In this document: piece after piece, positions 8,799 to 17,208 of the stretch
Position numbering within the stretch: the stretch's first letter is position 1
How the letters are laid out: every line of letters begins with the position of its first letter
NCBI GenBank assembly: GCA_949297715.1
Contig: CASFTJ010000021.1
Coordinates: 1 to 41,811 of the forward strand
DNA: 41,811 nt
Reading direction: 5' to 3'
From: an uncultured bacterium
GTDB lineage: Bacteria; Cyanobacteriota; Vampirovibrionia; Gastranaerophilales; Gastranaerophilaceae
Position numbers and translations under genes: made by a program
The notes under the pieces: model-generated
What the model was told of the DNA's origin: nothing
Databases searched by the model: none
Seen by the model: the letters and a program-made list of their open reading frames with translations, nothing else

Positions 8799-8964
8799 GA
8801 GTATAATTGAATTTCAGCCTATTTTAAACCGACTTCATAAATCGTTACACTTAGTTACATTATTAAAACAAAACTAAATTCACATAAACAATAAACTAAA
8901 CTAATCAATATTTTTTTTGTTGTATAATTTTCTTATAATGTAAACAATTATAGAGGGATTAATT

Positions 8965-11583
8965 ATGCTAACCGGAAATGAAATTCGCAAATTATATTTG
9001 AATTATTTTAAAGATAAACACCAGCACACGGTTGTAGAGAGTTCAAGCCTTGTACCTGACAACCCGACGGTGCTTTTGACAACAGCTGGAATGCTGCAGT
9101 TTTTACCGATATTTTTAGGGATAGTAAAATCACCTTATGATCCAGCCAGAGCAACCTCTTGCCAAAAATGTGCAAGAGCAGGCGGAAAAGACAGTGATAT
9201 CGAAAATGTCGGACGTACTCCAAGACATCATACATTCTTTGAAATGTTAGGGAATTTCTCTTTCGGCGATTATTACAAAAAAGAAATTATCCCCTGGGCT
9301 TGGGAATTTGTAACCGAAGTTTTGAAATTGGATAAAAACCGCTTATGGATTACGATATTTGAAACAGATGACGAGGCTTACGAAATCTGGAGAAATGTCG
9401 GAGTTCCGGCAGAAAGAATCAAACGCAAAGGTAAAAAAGACAACTTCTGGGGCCCTCCTGGAGCCTCAGGTTCTTGCGGCCCTTGCTCTGAAATTCACTA
9501 CGACCTTGGGGAACAATACAAATGCAACGACCCTAGAGGCTGCGGAATTGACACTTGTGAATGCGACCGCTGGGTTGAAATATGGAATTTAGTATTCACC
9601 GAGCTTTATCAGGACGAAGAAGGCAACCAGTCACCGCTTGAAAGCAAAAACGTCGATACAGGTATGGGATTGGAAAGAATTACAATGGTTTGTCAGGGGG
9701 TTGCTTCAACTTTTGAAACAGACCTTTTAAGACCAATTTTAAATAAAGTTTGTGAAATGTCAGGAGTACCGTATAAAAAATCTGAAAAAACGGATATTTC
9801 TTTACGCATAATCACAGACCACGCAAGATGCGTAACTTTCCTTATTTCTGACGGCGTAATCCCCGGAAATGAAGGCAGAAGCTATGTATTAAGAATGATT
9901 TTAAGACGTGCCCTAAGACATGGCAAAATTTTGGGAATGGATTTGCCGTTCTTATACAAACTTGTCGATACAGTAATCGAAAATTACGGAGAAGCTTATC
10001 CTGACTTAATCAAAAACAGAGCCAAAATTATTGACACGATTAAAAGAGAAGAAGAACGCTTTAACAAAACTCTTGACAGAGGCTACAAACTTCTTGAAGA
10101 ATTTATCGCTAATAAAAAAGATATTGACGGAGAAAATGCATTCAGACTTTACGATACTTTCGGCTTCCCGCTTGAACTTACAAAAGAAATTGCCGCAGAA
10201 AACGGTTTAAAAGTAGATGAAGCAGGCTACAAAGCTTCCATGCAGGAGCAAAAAGAACGTGCAAAAGCCGCAACCGCAAAACTTTCGGTAACAGGCGATA
10301 TGAAATATGCCAAAATCGAAGATGAAGTCGGCTCAACTGAATTTTTGGGCTACAGCGAAAATGAGGCAGACGCTAAAATTCTTGCAACAGTAGAAGGTGA
10401 CGGATATGTTGATATTGTCTTAGACAAAACTCCCTTTTACGCAGAATGCGGCGGACAGACAGGCGACAGCGGTATTATAGAAAATGACAATATGAAAGCC
10501 GAAGTTTTGACAACATTTAAAGTCAACAAGCTCTTTGTACACCGTTCAAAACTAATTAACGGTGAAATTACAATTGGTGAACAAGTTAAAGCTTCAATTG
10601 ACGTTCCCCGCCGAGAAGAAATAAGACTTCATCATACATCAGCCCATCTTTTGCAGGCAGCTTTGATAAAAGTCTTAGGCGATGAAGTTCATCAGGCAGG
10701 TTCTCAGGTCGAAGAAAACAGAATGCGTTTCGACTTCACCTTCAACCGCGCAATGACTCCTGAAGAAATCTTCAAGGTCGAAGAAATAATGAATAACTGG
10801 ATTGCAAAAGGTTACAACGTTGAAACTGAAGTTATGGACATTGAAAAAGCCAAACTTACCGGAGCAACAGCACTCTTTGGCGAAAAATATGATGATATAG
10901 TAAGAGTTGTTTCAATTACTGACGGTAAAACCTGTATATCAAAAGAATTCTGCGCAGGAACTCATGCCAGAAACATTCGCGACTTACGACTTGTCAAAAT
11001 CGTAACTGAAGGCGCAATTTCAGCAGGAACTCGCCGTATCGAACTTGTTGTTTCTAAATCGGCATTTGCATTTATGAATGCAAAAGTCAAAGAAATGGAC
11101 AGACTTTCACTTATGTTCAAAGCACACTATGACGAAGTAGTTGAACGTGTTGAAAAATTAGCGGAAGACAACAAAGAACTTTCAAAGAAAATCGAAAAAT
11201 TGGAAGAAGAAAATGCAAGAGCGAAATTCGCTACATTTGCCTCAAAAGCTCAAGACATCGAAGGCGGCAAGCTGTTTATATCAAAAATCGAAGATGTTAC
11301 ACCGCTTGGCGCTAAAATCGGGCTTGAATTTTTATCAAACAAATTCGGTGAAAGCGTTATCGTCCTTGCAAACTCCAAAACTGTTCTTGCAAAAGTTTCA
11401 GACGGTTTTGTTAAAAAAGGCATTAATGCCGGAAAAATTGTCGGTGAAATTGCAAAAGCAACAGGCGCAAACGGCGGCGGCAGACCGAATTTTGCACAAG
11501 GCGGCGTTAAAGACCCGACAAAACTTGATGAAATCCTATCAAAAATTGAAAATGAGTTGACTAATACAAAAATAGAAGCATAA
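8965..11583 (+). CDS. alaS: Alanyl-tRNA synthetase
   Basis: An 872-aa class II synthetase that charges tRNA-Ala. The N-terminal catalytic domain shows HHTFFEMLGNFSFGDYYKKE (motif 1 region) and an aspartate-rich, Cys-containing insert (CGPCSEIHYD, CGIDTCECDRW). The editing domain carries the zinc site HHTSAH with CAGTHARN, which hydrolyses mis-charged Ser/Gly-tRNA-Ala. The C-terminal DHHA1/C-Ala region ends in the glycine motif NGGGRPNFAQGG. The length is standard. The start has an AGAGGGATTAATT site. It is followed at once by a strong terminator. The ACACC array lies 167 nt upstream, beyond its likely promoter region. Confidence 0.97.
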   Translation: MLTGNEIRKLYLNYFKDKHQHTVVESSSLVPDNPTVLLTTAGMLQFLPIFLGIVKSPYDPARATSCQKCARAGGKDSDIENVGRTPRHHTFFEMLGNFSFGDYYKKEIIPWAWEFVTEVLKLDKNRLWITIFETDDEAYEIWRNVGVPAERIKRKGKKDNFWGPPGASGSCGPCSEIHYDLGEQYKCNDPRGCGIDTCECDRWVEIWNLVFTELYQDEEGNQSPLESKNVDTGMGLERITMVCQGVASTFETDLLRPILNKVCEMSGVPYKKSEKTDISLRIITDHARCVTFLISDGVIPGNEGRSYVLRMILRRALRHGKILGMDLPFLYKLVDTVIENYGEAYPDLIKNRAKIIDTIKREEERFNKTLDRGYKLLEEFIANKKDIDGENAFRLYDTFGFPLELTKEIAAENGLKVDEAGYKASMQEQKERAKAATAKLSVTGDMKYAKIEDEVGSTEFLGYSENEADAKILATVEGDGYVDIVLDKTPFYAECGGQTGDSGIIENDNMKAEVLTTFKVNKLFVHRSKLINGEITIGEQVKASIDVPRREEIRLHHTSAHLLQAALIKVLGDEVHQAGSQVEENRMRFDFTFNRAMTPEEIFKVEEIMNNWIAKGYNVETEVMDIEKAKLTGATALFGEKYDDIVRVVSITDGKTCISKEFCAGTHARNIRDLRLVKIVTEGAISAGTRRIELVVSKSAFAFMNAKVKEMDRLSLMFKAHYDEVVERVEKLAEDNKELSKKIEKLEEENARAKFATFASKAQDIEGGKLFISKIEDVTPLGAKIGLEFLSNKFGESVIVLANSKTVLAKVSDGFVKKGINAGKIVGEIAKATGANGGGRPNFAQGGVKDPTKLDEILSKIENELTNTKIEA

Positions 11584-11616
11584 AAAAAGGCGGGATTTTT
11601 CAATCCCGCCTTTTTT
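11582..11616 (+). terminator. Intrinsic terminator after alaS (bidirectional)
   Basis: A stem GGCGGGATT / AATCCCGCC with a 4-nt loop, flanked by an A-run on the left and T6 on the right. It can serve alaS and the convergent 76-aa gene. Confidence 0.92.
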
Positions 11617-11635
11617 ACTTTTTTAAATCTAAACC

Positions 11636-11866
11636 TTAAGCTGCCATCAAATCAAGATTTACTGATACAAAATCTAATGTAATATCTTGGAAATCCATAT
11701 TAATTTCAGGCATATCCATATTTATATCAACAAATTGGAAATTAGCTAAGCCATTATCAATAACATTATTACGGCATTCACCTTTTACTGCTGTGTGCTT
11801 AAAGCAACGTTCTAAAAATTCAATTACCCCAACAATTGTAATTTTTTTGTTCAAAAACTCGTTCAT
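11636..11866 (-). CDS. Small protein with four 7-residue repeats (76 aa)
   Basis: The start is set at 11866 (MNEFLNKK) because AAAGAGGTAAAAATT precedes it; an earlier in-frame ATG at 11890 would place that site inside the gene. The N-terminal half has two Cys (FLERCF, GECRNN). The C-terminal half is a regular seven-residue repeat: DINMDMP, EINMDFQ, DITLDFV, SVNLDLM, that is acidic/polar, Ile/Val, Asn/Thr, Met/Leu, Asp, hydrophobic, variable. The alternation suggests beta strands or an amphipathic assembly peptide. Unknown family; a secreted or modified peptide precursor is possible but not shown. It has the AAATACTTTATATA element 33 nt upstream. Confidence 0.6.
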   Translation of the reverse strand: MNEFLNKKITIVGVIEFLERCFKHTAVKGECRNNVIDNGLANFQFVDINMDMPEINMDFQDITLDFVSVNLDLMAA

Positions 11867-11898
11867 AATTTTTACCTCTTTCTCTTGCATCTGATGTA

Positions 11899-11912
11899 TA
11901 TATAAAGTATTT
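11899..11912 (-). promoter_or_regulatory. Shared upstream motif, copy 3
   Basis: AAATACTTTATATA on the minus strand, about 33 nt upstream of the 76-aa gene, nearly the same spacing as at the 120-aa gene (about 30 nt). It is also preceded by a T-rich stretch (ATTATTTATTTT). Confidence 0.55.
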
Positions 11913-12008
11913 CTAAAATAAATAATTGCTTTTTTAAAGGCGTTTTGTTACATAACTTTACAATCTTTAGGCAAATTCAAGCTATAATAGGAATATAAGG
12001 AGATAAAA

Positions 12009-12449
12009 ATGACAGTATTAAAAATAGAACAGCTTCCAAATAACAAAACCCTGCCTGAATATAAAACCGAAGGGGCTGCCGGAATGGATCTTGCAGCGGC
12101 GATTGAAGAACCGCTGACTCTTAACCCGCTTGAAAGAACATTAATTCCTACAGGGATTAAGATTGAACTTGAGCACGGATTTGAAGCACAAATAAGACCG
12201 CGCTCGGGGCTTTCAATTAAGCACGGGATTACTCTTATCAATTGTGTCGGGACAATTGACGAGGATTATAGAGGTGAAGTTTGTGTTCCTGTCGTAAATC
12301 TTTCAAATGAACCTTATACCATTATGCCTGAAGAAAGAATTGCACAAATGGTTATCGCAAAAGTTGAGCGTGCCGAAATTAAAGTTGCAATAGCTTTAAC
12401 CGCAACACAAAGAGGTGAAGGCGGTTTTGGCTCTACCGGCAAAAATTAA
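12009..12449 (+). CDS. dut: dUTP diphosphatase (dUTPase)
   Basis: A 146-aa trimeric dUTPase that hydrolyses dUTP to dUMP and pyrophosphate, keeping uracil out of DNA and supplying dTMP synthesis. All five motifs are present: AAGMDLAAA (1), RPRSGLSIKHGI (2), NCVGTIDEDYRGEV (3), ERIAQMVI (4), and the C-terminal arm RGEGGFGSTG (5). The start has AAGGAGATAAAA before ATG. It is convergent with a 60-aa orphan gene, with 2 nt between the stops. Confidence 0.96.
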   Translation: MTVLKIEQLPNNKTLPEYKTEGAAGMDLAAAIEEPLTLNPLERTLIPTGIKIELEHGFEAQIRPRSGLSIKHGITLINCVGTIDEDYRGEVCVPVVNLSNEPYTIMPEERIAQMVIAKVERAEIKVAIALTATQRGEGGFGSTGKN

Positions 12450-12451
12450 CC

Positions 12452-12634
12452 CTATTTGCTTGACTTAAATACTGACAAATCTTCAAGCCCTTTGCCAAAA
12501 TTTGCCTGTACTATTGTGTCAAAAACGTTGTAATTTTCTTGTTTCTCTCCTCTGCCTGACTGGTTTTTCCAGTAATTCTCCGGCAATTCCGGTGTGCCTT
12601 TGTTGTTTGAATAATCCGAATACAAATCTGCCAT
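12452..12634 (-). CDS. Hypothetical protein (60 aa)
   Basis: A small polar protein (MADLYSDYSNNKGTPELP at the start, VFDTIVQANFGKGLEDLSVF near the end) with an AAAGGATAAAAA site before ATG. There is no recognised domain, signal or membrane helix. Its mild similarity in style to the other orphans (SIFD/VFD segments) is only suggestive. Monocistronic. Confidence 0.55.
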   Translation of the reverse strand: MADLYSDYSNNKGTPELPENYWKNQSGRGEKQENYNVFDTIVQANFGKGLEDLSVFKSSK

Positions 12635-12717
12635 TTTTTATCCTTTATTTACCTATCTTTTATCGGCTTTTAAATTAAAAACTTAATACTTTTAGCGATT
12701 ATTTTTACAAATTTTAA

Positions 12718-14949
12718 TTATTCTCTTTTTATTGTTAAGAGCATATCGTTTGGAATAAAAAAGTTTTTTATTCCGTAATTTGCATTGACAAAGCAAAATT
12801 CAAGCGATTCATTCGGCGCTATATCTATTGAATCAAAAGGAATACTCATATCAATAATATTTTTGTAGCAATATTTAATCTCCTTTGCAGATTGAAGAAC
12901 CCACAGATTATTCGGAATTGACTTTATAAGTCGGACAAATTGGATTTTACCTCTTGATGCTGCAATCTGAAGTTCATTATGAAATTTTTCTTTTGAAATC
13001 GGCAGCACACTCTCAGTTTTACTTATTAACCTCACAGGGGAAAGTGATTGTTTTCTGTCGGCATTACGGGTATAAACATAAATCTGATATGCTTTATCTG
13101 ACAAATCGGGATTGTTTTGAACATAATCATTAATATAAAATCTTAAATACAAATTATCTTTATCATACCCAAAACAAATTTTGTCAAAAAACTTTGATTC
13201 ACTTAACAAAGGCCCATCGGGAATATCAATACATCCTGCATTAAGCCATGAATCATCATTCCCCGCAATTCCTGTGAGGACTGGCGTAATTTCACCTTTA
13301 GGATATCTTGAAGGCTTTGCAATAGCTGAAATTAGGGGGGTATTAAGATACTCCGGAGGGGTTAAATCCAAAACCGTATAAATATTTTTCAAATGTTCTC
13401 TAAACAAATAATCAAATATATTATCCCGTCCTGAATCGTTTGGCTCTCCATACCACCAAAACCAGTCGCTTCCTTCACAGATAAAAAGTTCTTTTAAAGC
13501 ACTGTTAATATTATTATCAAGAGGATTTGCTTTAACATATTTTGAAAAATCATCTCTTGTTTGTTTTAAATAAGTCCAAGCCAAATTTTTCAGCGGCTCG
13601 TCAATCCAGAATTTGAAATTTCGATTAATCCAAGAACCTGAATATATTTTTTTAAGAGGTTTGCTGCTTTTTTCTTTTTGCAGATAATCACTTATTAAAA
13701 CTGTTTCAAGCGATTTATCCTCCTCAATTAATTTATAAAGCGTTTTTAAAAATACAAATCCGTTTTGAGGATAATTTTCCCAGCAATTCTCCCCGTCCAT
13801 TGCAATTGTAAGCAAATGCTCCTCATCAGGGGACGTCAAAAGCTTGCTTTGAATAACTTTTATTCGGTCATAAAGGTCATTTGCCGCAAGTTCAGCGTCA
13901 TGGTTCGGATATTCAAAACTTATCAAATTCGGGATTACACCGTCCCTGAAAATCATTTTTAACCCGTTTTTATACTCATAAGATTTCAAAAGATGATAAG
14001 GATCTTCCAAATACCCCTTAAAATCCCTTACAAACTCAAAACCTATACTGTTAGAAAGAATTCCCTCATCGGAAATTGACCACTCAACCCCTATAGATTT
14101 CAGCATATCAAGAGTTTTAGGGCTTACACAATGCTCTGACGGCCAAATTCCTTTCGGGCGTTTGCCAAAAACTTCTTCGATCCTGTCAAGCGCAAGCTCT
14201 GTCTGCAGTTTTGCATCCAAACCCGCTTTCAAATCTATCGGCAAATCCTCCGTAAATGATTTTTTAATTCCGTTTATATCAAGCAATATCGGCAGTATCG
14301 GATGATAATAGGGGCTTGTCGTAATCTCAATTCTGTCTTTTTTTAAATATTTTTTGTACTCAGGTATAATCTTTCTTATAATATCCCTTTGGATTTCAAT
14401 TATTTTAATCCTATCTTCAAGTGTATACCCTTTTCCCTTCTTAAAAAGTTTGCGAAGTTCAGGATACTTATTTTTATAAGAAACATCAAACCAAGCAAGA
14501 TTAAAAAGAGCAAGCAAATCCGAATATTCCTGCTCATTAAACAAATCAAGCGTATATTCCGAATTTGAAATTCTTTTCTGGTAAAGCCTGTTATATTCTT
14601 CAAACGGGAAAATCATCGTTTGATAATTTGCATCAAAAAAGTTGTTTATAACAAATTCTTTATCATCGTCGGTTAAATCCTTGGCATCTTTTATCGTAAT
14701 TCTTGAATGTAAATCGTGAAAACCCTTTTCACCATAATCAACCAACGCATCCAACAAAACCGGAACTATATTAAAATTAAGTTTTATCTTCTTAAACTTG
14801 TCTAAAATCGTAACCATTTCAAGGTAATCTTTAACCGCATGGAGCCTCACCCACGGCATCAGATAATCCCCGTCTAAAGTAAGCTGGTAGACCGGCTGGT
14901 GCATATGCCAGTAAAATGCAATAGATAATTTTTTGTTTTGACTCATCAT
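12718..14949 (-). CDS. Glycoside hydrolase family 57 protein
   Basis: A 743-aa protein with a GH57 (beta/alpha)7 catalytic domain over about residues 8-420: the N-terminal signature FYWHMHQPVYQ, the nucleophile region GIWPSEHCVSPKTLDM with Glu, and the acid region IAMDGENCWENYPQNG with Asp. Family members act on alpha-glucans (amylase, 4-alpha-glucanotransferase, branching). The C-terminal part (about 500-743) contains the WFWWYGEPNDSG segment common in large GH57 proteins, followed by a beta-rich domain. There is no signal peptide, so a cytoplasmic role in glycogen-type storage is likely. Two consecutive ATG codons start the frame; the RBS is weak. Confidence 0.88.
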   Translation of the reverse strand: MMSQNKKLSIAFYWHMHQPVYQLTLDGDYLMPWVRLHAVKDYLEMVTILDKFKKIKLNFNIVPVLLDALVDYGEKGFHDLHSRITIKDAKDLTDDDKEFVINNFFDANYQTMIFPFEEYNRLYQKRISNSEYTLDLFNEQEYSDLLALFNLAWFDVSYKNKYPELRKLFKKGKGYTLEDRIKIIEIQRDIIRKIIPEYKKYLKKDRIEITTSPYYHPILPILLDINGIKKSFTEDLPIDLKAGLDAKLQTELALDRIEEVFGKRPKGIWPSEHCVSPKTLDMLKSIGVEWSISDEGILSNSIGFEFVRDFKGYLEDPYHLLKSYEYKNGLKMIFRDGVIPNLISFEYPNHDAELAANDLYDRIKVIQSKLLTSPDEEHLLTIAMDGENCWENYPQNGFVFLKTLYKLIEEDKSLETVLISDYLQKEKSSKPLKKIYSGSWINRNFKFWIDEPLKNLAWTYLKQTRDDFSKYVKANPLDNNINSALKELFICEGSDWFWWYGEPNDSGRDNIFDYLFREHLKNIYTVLDLTPPEYLNTPLISAIAKPSRYPKGEITPVLTGIAGNDDSWLNAGCIDIPDGPLLSESKFFDKICFGYDKDNLYLRFYINDYVQNNPDLSDKAYQIYVYTRNADRKQSLSPVRLISKTESVLPISKEKFHNELQIAASRGKIQFVRLIKSIPNNLWVLQSAKEIKYCYKNIIDMSIPFDSIDIAPNESLEFCFVNANYGIKNFFIPNDMLLTIKRE

Positions 14950-15051
14950 ACTTTGGCTTAACTCCGACTGAAATTATTATATCATTGAAATCTTTTTTTG
15001 AAAACAGGATTTTATTTAATCGAAATTGCTTATAAATTTTCACTAAATATC

Positions 15052-15090
15052 AAAAAGCACTGTCGAAATTTACGTGAAACAGTGCTTTTT
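15052..15090 (-). terminator. Intrinsic terminator of the symporter-ACT unit
   Basis: A 12-bp perfect stem AAAAAGCACTGT / ACAGTGCTTTTT with a 15-nt loop, between the ACT gene stop and the GH57 start on the minus strand. T-runs lie on both sides, so it may act in either direction. Confidence 0.85.
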
Positions 15091-15124
15091 GTTTTTAATA
15101 AAAGAAAGGTGTGGTATAAAATTT

Positions 15125-15403
15125 TTAAACATTATGCATATTATCAAAAATTTCTTTTCTCTGAACCCAAATTTCCATTCCGAGTTCATTGCCTGCATTT
15201 ACAAGAGCTTCCTTTATCTCTTTAAAAGAAAACTTAGATTTTTCGATATTACCGAGCATAAACATAACGAAATGTCCTTGCATAAGAGTTTGTTTTATAT
15301 CTTCGATGTTAACTTCAAACTGTGCCATAACCGTCGTAACTTTTGCAACAATTCCGACTTTATCAACACCTGAAACCGTTACTATTATTTGTTGGTCTGA
15401 CAT
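15125..15403 (-). CDS. ACT domain regulatory protein (UPF0237-like)
   Basis: The start is set at 15403 (MSDQQIIVTVSG), preceded by GAGGAGGGCGA; the longer open frame is an overlap artefact. The 92-aa product is a single ACT-type domain: IIVTVSGVDKVGIVAKVTTV, then VNIEDIKQT and HFVMFML. Such stand-alone ACT proteins bind small ligands, often amino acids, and act as sensors. It overlaps the end of the AGCS symporter gene by 19 nt, so the two are translationally linked, which suggests the ACT protein senses the transported amino acid. That link is inference. Confidence 0.85.
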   Translation of the reverse strand: MSDQQIIVTVSGVDKVGIVAKVTTVMAQFEVNIEDIKQTLMQGHFVMFMLGNIEKSKFSFKEIKEALVNAGNELGMEIWVQRKEIFDNMHNV

Positions 15404-16956
15404 TCGCCCTCCTCTGCAATTATTGACACTGTTTCCGGCACAGGCTTCAACCAATCACGATTAACCCATTTGCCGATTTGGTGTCTTATGCAATAATCTT
15501 TCAAATCTTTTTTAACTTCCGGTGCAAGAATATACATTGCAATAATATTCGGAACTGACATCGCAATCATCATTGCATCAGTTATGTTAATTACGGAAGT
15601 TACATTCAAAACAGAACCGATTACAATAAATATACAGTACAAAAATTGGAATGTTAAAGTTCTCTTCTTCCCTTCTCCGAAAAGGAAGTTCCAGGATTTT
15701 TGACCGTAATAAGCCCAGCTTATAATTGTTGAAAGTGCATATAGAAGAACGATTCCTGCAAGCAAAGTCGGGAAAAACGGCATAACGGAAGAAATCGCAT
15801 CCGAAGTCATCTCAATACCCGAAGTATGTCCGGCGTGAGTTTTATATACCCCTGTAATTACAATTGCAAAAGCAGTCAATGTGCACATAAAACCTGTTAA
15901 AAACGGATCCAATAATGCGACAAACCCTTGAGAAAGCGGTTCTTCGGTTCTGACAGTCGCATAAACTATAGGCGCAGAACCTGTTCCGGCCTCATTTGAC
16001 TGAACGGAACGTCTTAAACCCATAATCATTGCAACAAACATACCGCCATAGATTGATTCAGGGCAAAATGCCTCTTTAATAATTATCCACGCAGCATGCG
16101 GAATTTGTTTAAAGTTTACAAGGATTACGACCATCGCCGAAAATAAATACACAAATATTTTCAACGGAACGATTTTTTCGGTGACTTTAACAATATTCTT
16201 AATTCCGCCAATAACAATCAACCCTACAACAACAGCCATGCCCAAACCCACAATCCAATGAAGGTTGTGCATAAATCCGTTTTCTCCGCCGCAAACATTT
16301 GCAAACTGATTTGCAGCCTGATTTATCTGAATCATATTACCGCCTGTAATACCTCCGCAAATACAAAGTATCGCAAAGATTATCGAAAGCGGCTGACCGA
16401 GCCAGCGAAGTTTTTTTCTTGTCAACCCATGCGCCATATAATGCATCGGCCCGCCTGATATTGATCCGTCAAGGTTAAATCTTCTGTATTTAACCGCAAG
16501 TCCTGCCTCTACAAACTTCAATGACATACCCAAGATTGAACCCACAATAATCCAAAATGCAGCTCCAGGGCCTCCCATTGAAATTGCTATTGCAACACCT
16601 GCAATACTTCCAAGCCCGATTGTTCCTGATAAAGCCGTCATCAAAGCTTGAAATGACGAAACTTCACCTGAACCGTCGCCTGACTTTTTAGGCTTTACAA
16701 GTAAATCTATTGCATGTTTAAATCCCCAAACAGCTATGCCCCTTAAATAAAATGTGAAAAATACCCCCGCAATCAATATCCAAAAAATAATAATCGGAAC
16801 GTCCGCACCAAATATGTGAACAGGATGAAAAATAACTTTCGCTATAGCATCTGACACAGGTGCAATGTTTTTGTCCATAAAAGCATCTATACTAAATGCT
16901 TTTGCTTGTTGAACGTTAAATAAAAGTGTCAAAAGTACGATTAAAAATTTGTTCAT
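15385..16956 (-). CDS. Sodium:alanine/glycine symporter (AGCS family)
   Basis: A 523-aa inner-membrane protein with about 10-11 hydrophobic helices. AGCS signatures are clear: TIGLGSIAGVAIAISMGGPG and AAFWIIVGS, SGGPMHYM, NEAGTGSAPIVYA, and ISWAYYGQKSW. It imports alanine or glycine with sodium. An extra hydrophobic segment (residues 1-20, LIVLLTLLFNVQQAKA) looks like a cleavable signal or first helix. The start has GAAAGGAATTTATTTA before ATG. It heads a two-gene unit with the ACT protein and has a leader of about 250 nt. Confidence 0.92.
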   Translation of the reverse strand: MNKFLIVLLTLLFNVQQAKAFSIDAFMDKNIAPVSDAIAKVIFHPVHIFGADVPIIIFWILIAGVFFTFYLRGIAVWGFKHAIDLLVKPKKSGDGSGEVSSFQALMTALSGTIGLGSIAGVAIAISMGGPGAAFWIIVGSILGMSLKFVEAGLAVKYRRFNLDGSISGGPMHYMAHGLTRKKLRWLGQPLSIIFAILCICGGITGGNMIQINQAANQFANVCGGENGFMHNLHWIVGLGMAVVVGLIVIGGIKNIVKVTEKIVPLKIFVYLFSAMVVILVNFKQIPHAAWIIIKEAFCPESIYGGMFVAMIMGLRRSVQSNEAGTGSAPIVYATVRTEEPLSQGFVALLDPFLTGFMCTLTAFAIVITGVYKTHAGHTSGIEMTSDAISSVMPFFPTLLAGIVLLYALSTIISWAYYGQKSWNFLFGEGKKRTLTFQFLYCIFIVIGSVLNVTSVINITDAMMIAMSVPNIIAMYILAPEVKKDLKDYCIRHQIGKWVNRDWLKPVPETVSIIAEEGECQTNK

Positions 16957-17208
16957 TAAATAAATTCCTTTCGGGTAATTCCTTACTGGTTCTGATCCGG
17001 CTATGTATTCACAAAGGGCAAATCACCAACCCAAGTTCAATACTACCAGAAACATGTCCAAACAATGTCAAATCTTTACGAAATCTTAAAAAATGTTGCA
17101 GAATTTATCTAAGCTCAATTTCCCCAAAACTTTCTCATAATCATAGTTTTCAGGGTGTATTTAAGAATTTACATTGTAAAGATTTTTCACCTTAAATTTA
17201 CAAAATTA
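16957..17208 (-). promoter_or_regulatory. Leader region of AGCS gene, possibly structured
   Basis: 252 nt without a gene between nagZ and the symporter. On the minus strand it contains a GC-richer block (about 16980-17055) with CTGGT and ACCAG able to close a multi-branched fold and an inner TGAT/ATCA pair. It does not match the glycine, lysine, SAM, T-box or c-di-AMP riboswitch consensus that I can recall. Regulatory function is inference. Confidence 0.3.

Noticed and set aside
8560..8877. Several ORFs made of MVWCGV or THHTTPH-type repeats
   Set aside because: A 5-bp array is open in all frames and gives a repeated pentapeptide; none has a RBS, and the real 120-aa gene starts at 8569.
9008..9592. 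Short ORFs within alaS on both strands
   Set aside because: They lie inside a full-length, motif-complete alanyl-tRNA synthetase.
16957..17208. Glycine riboswitch before the symporter
   Set aside because: The conserved glycine aptamer core sequences were not found on the minus strand.
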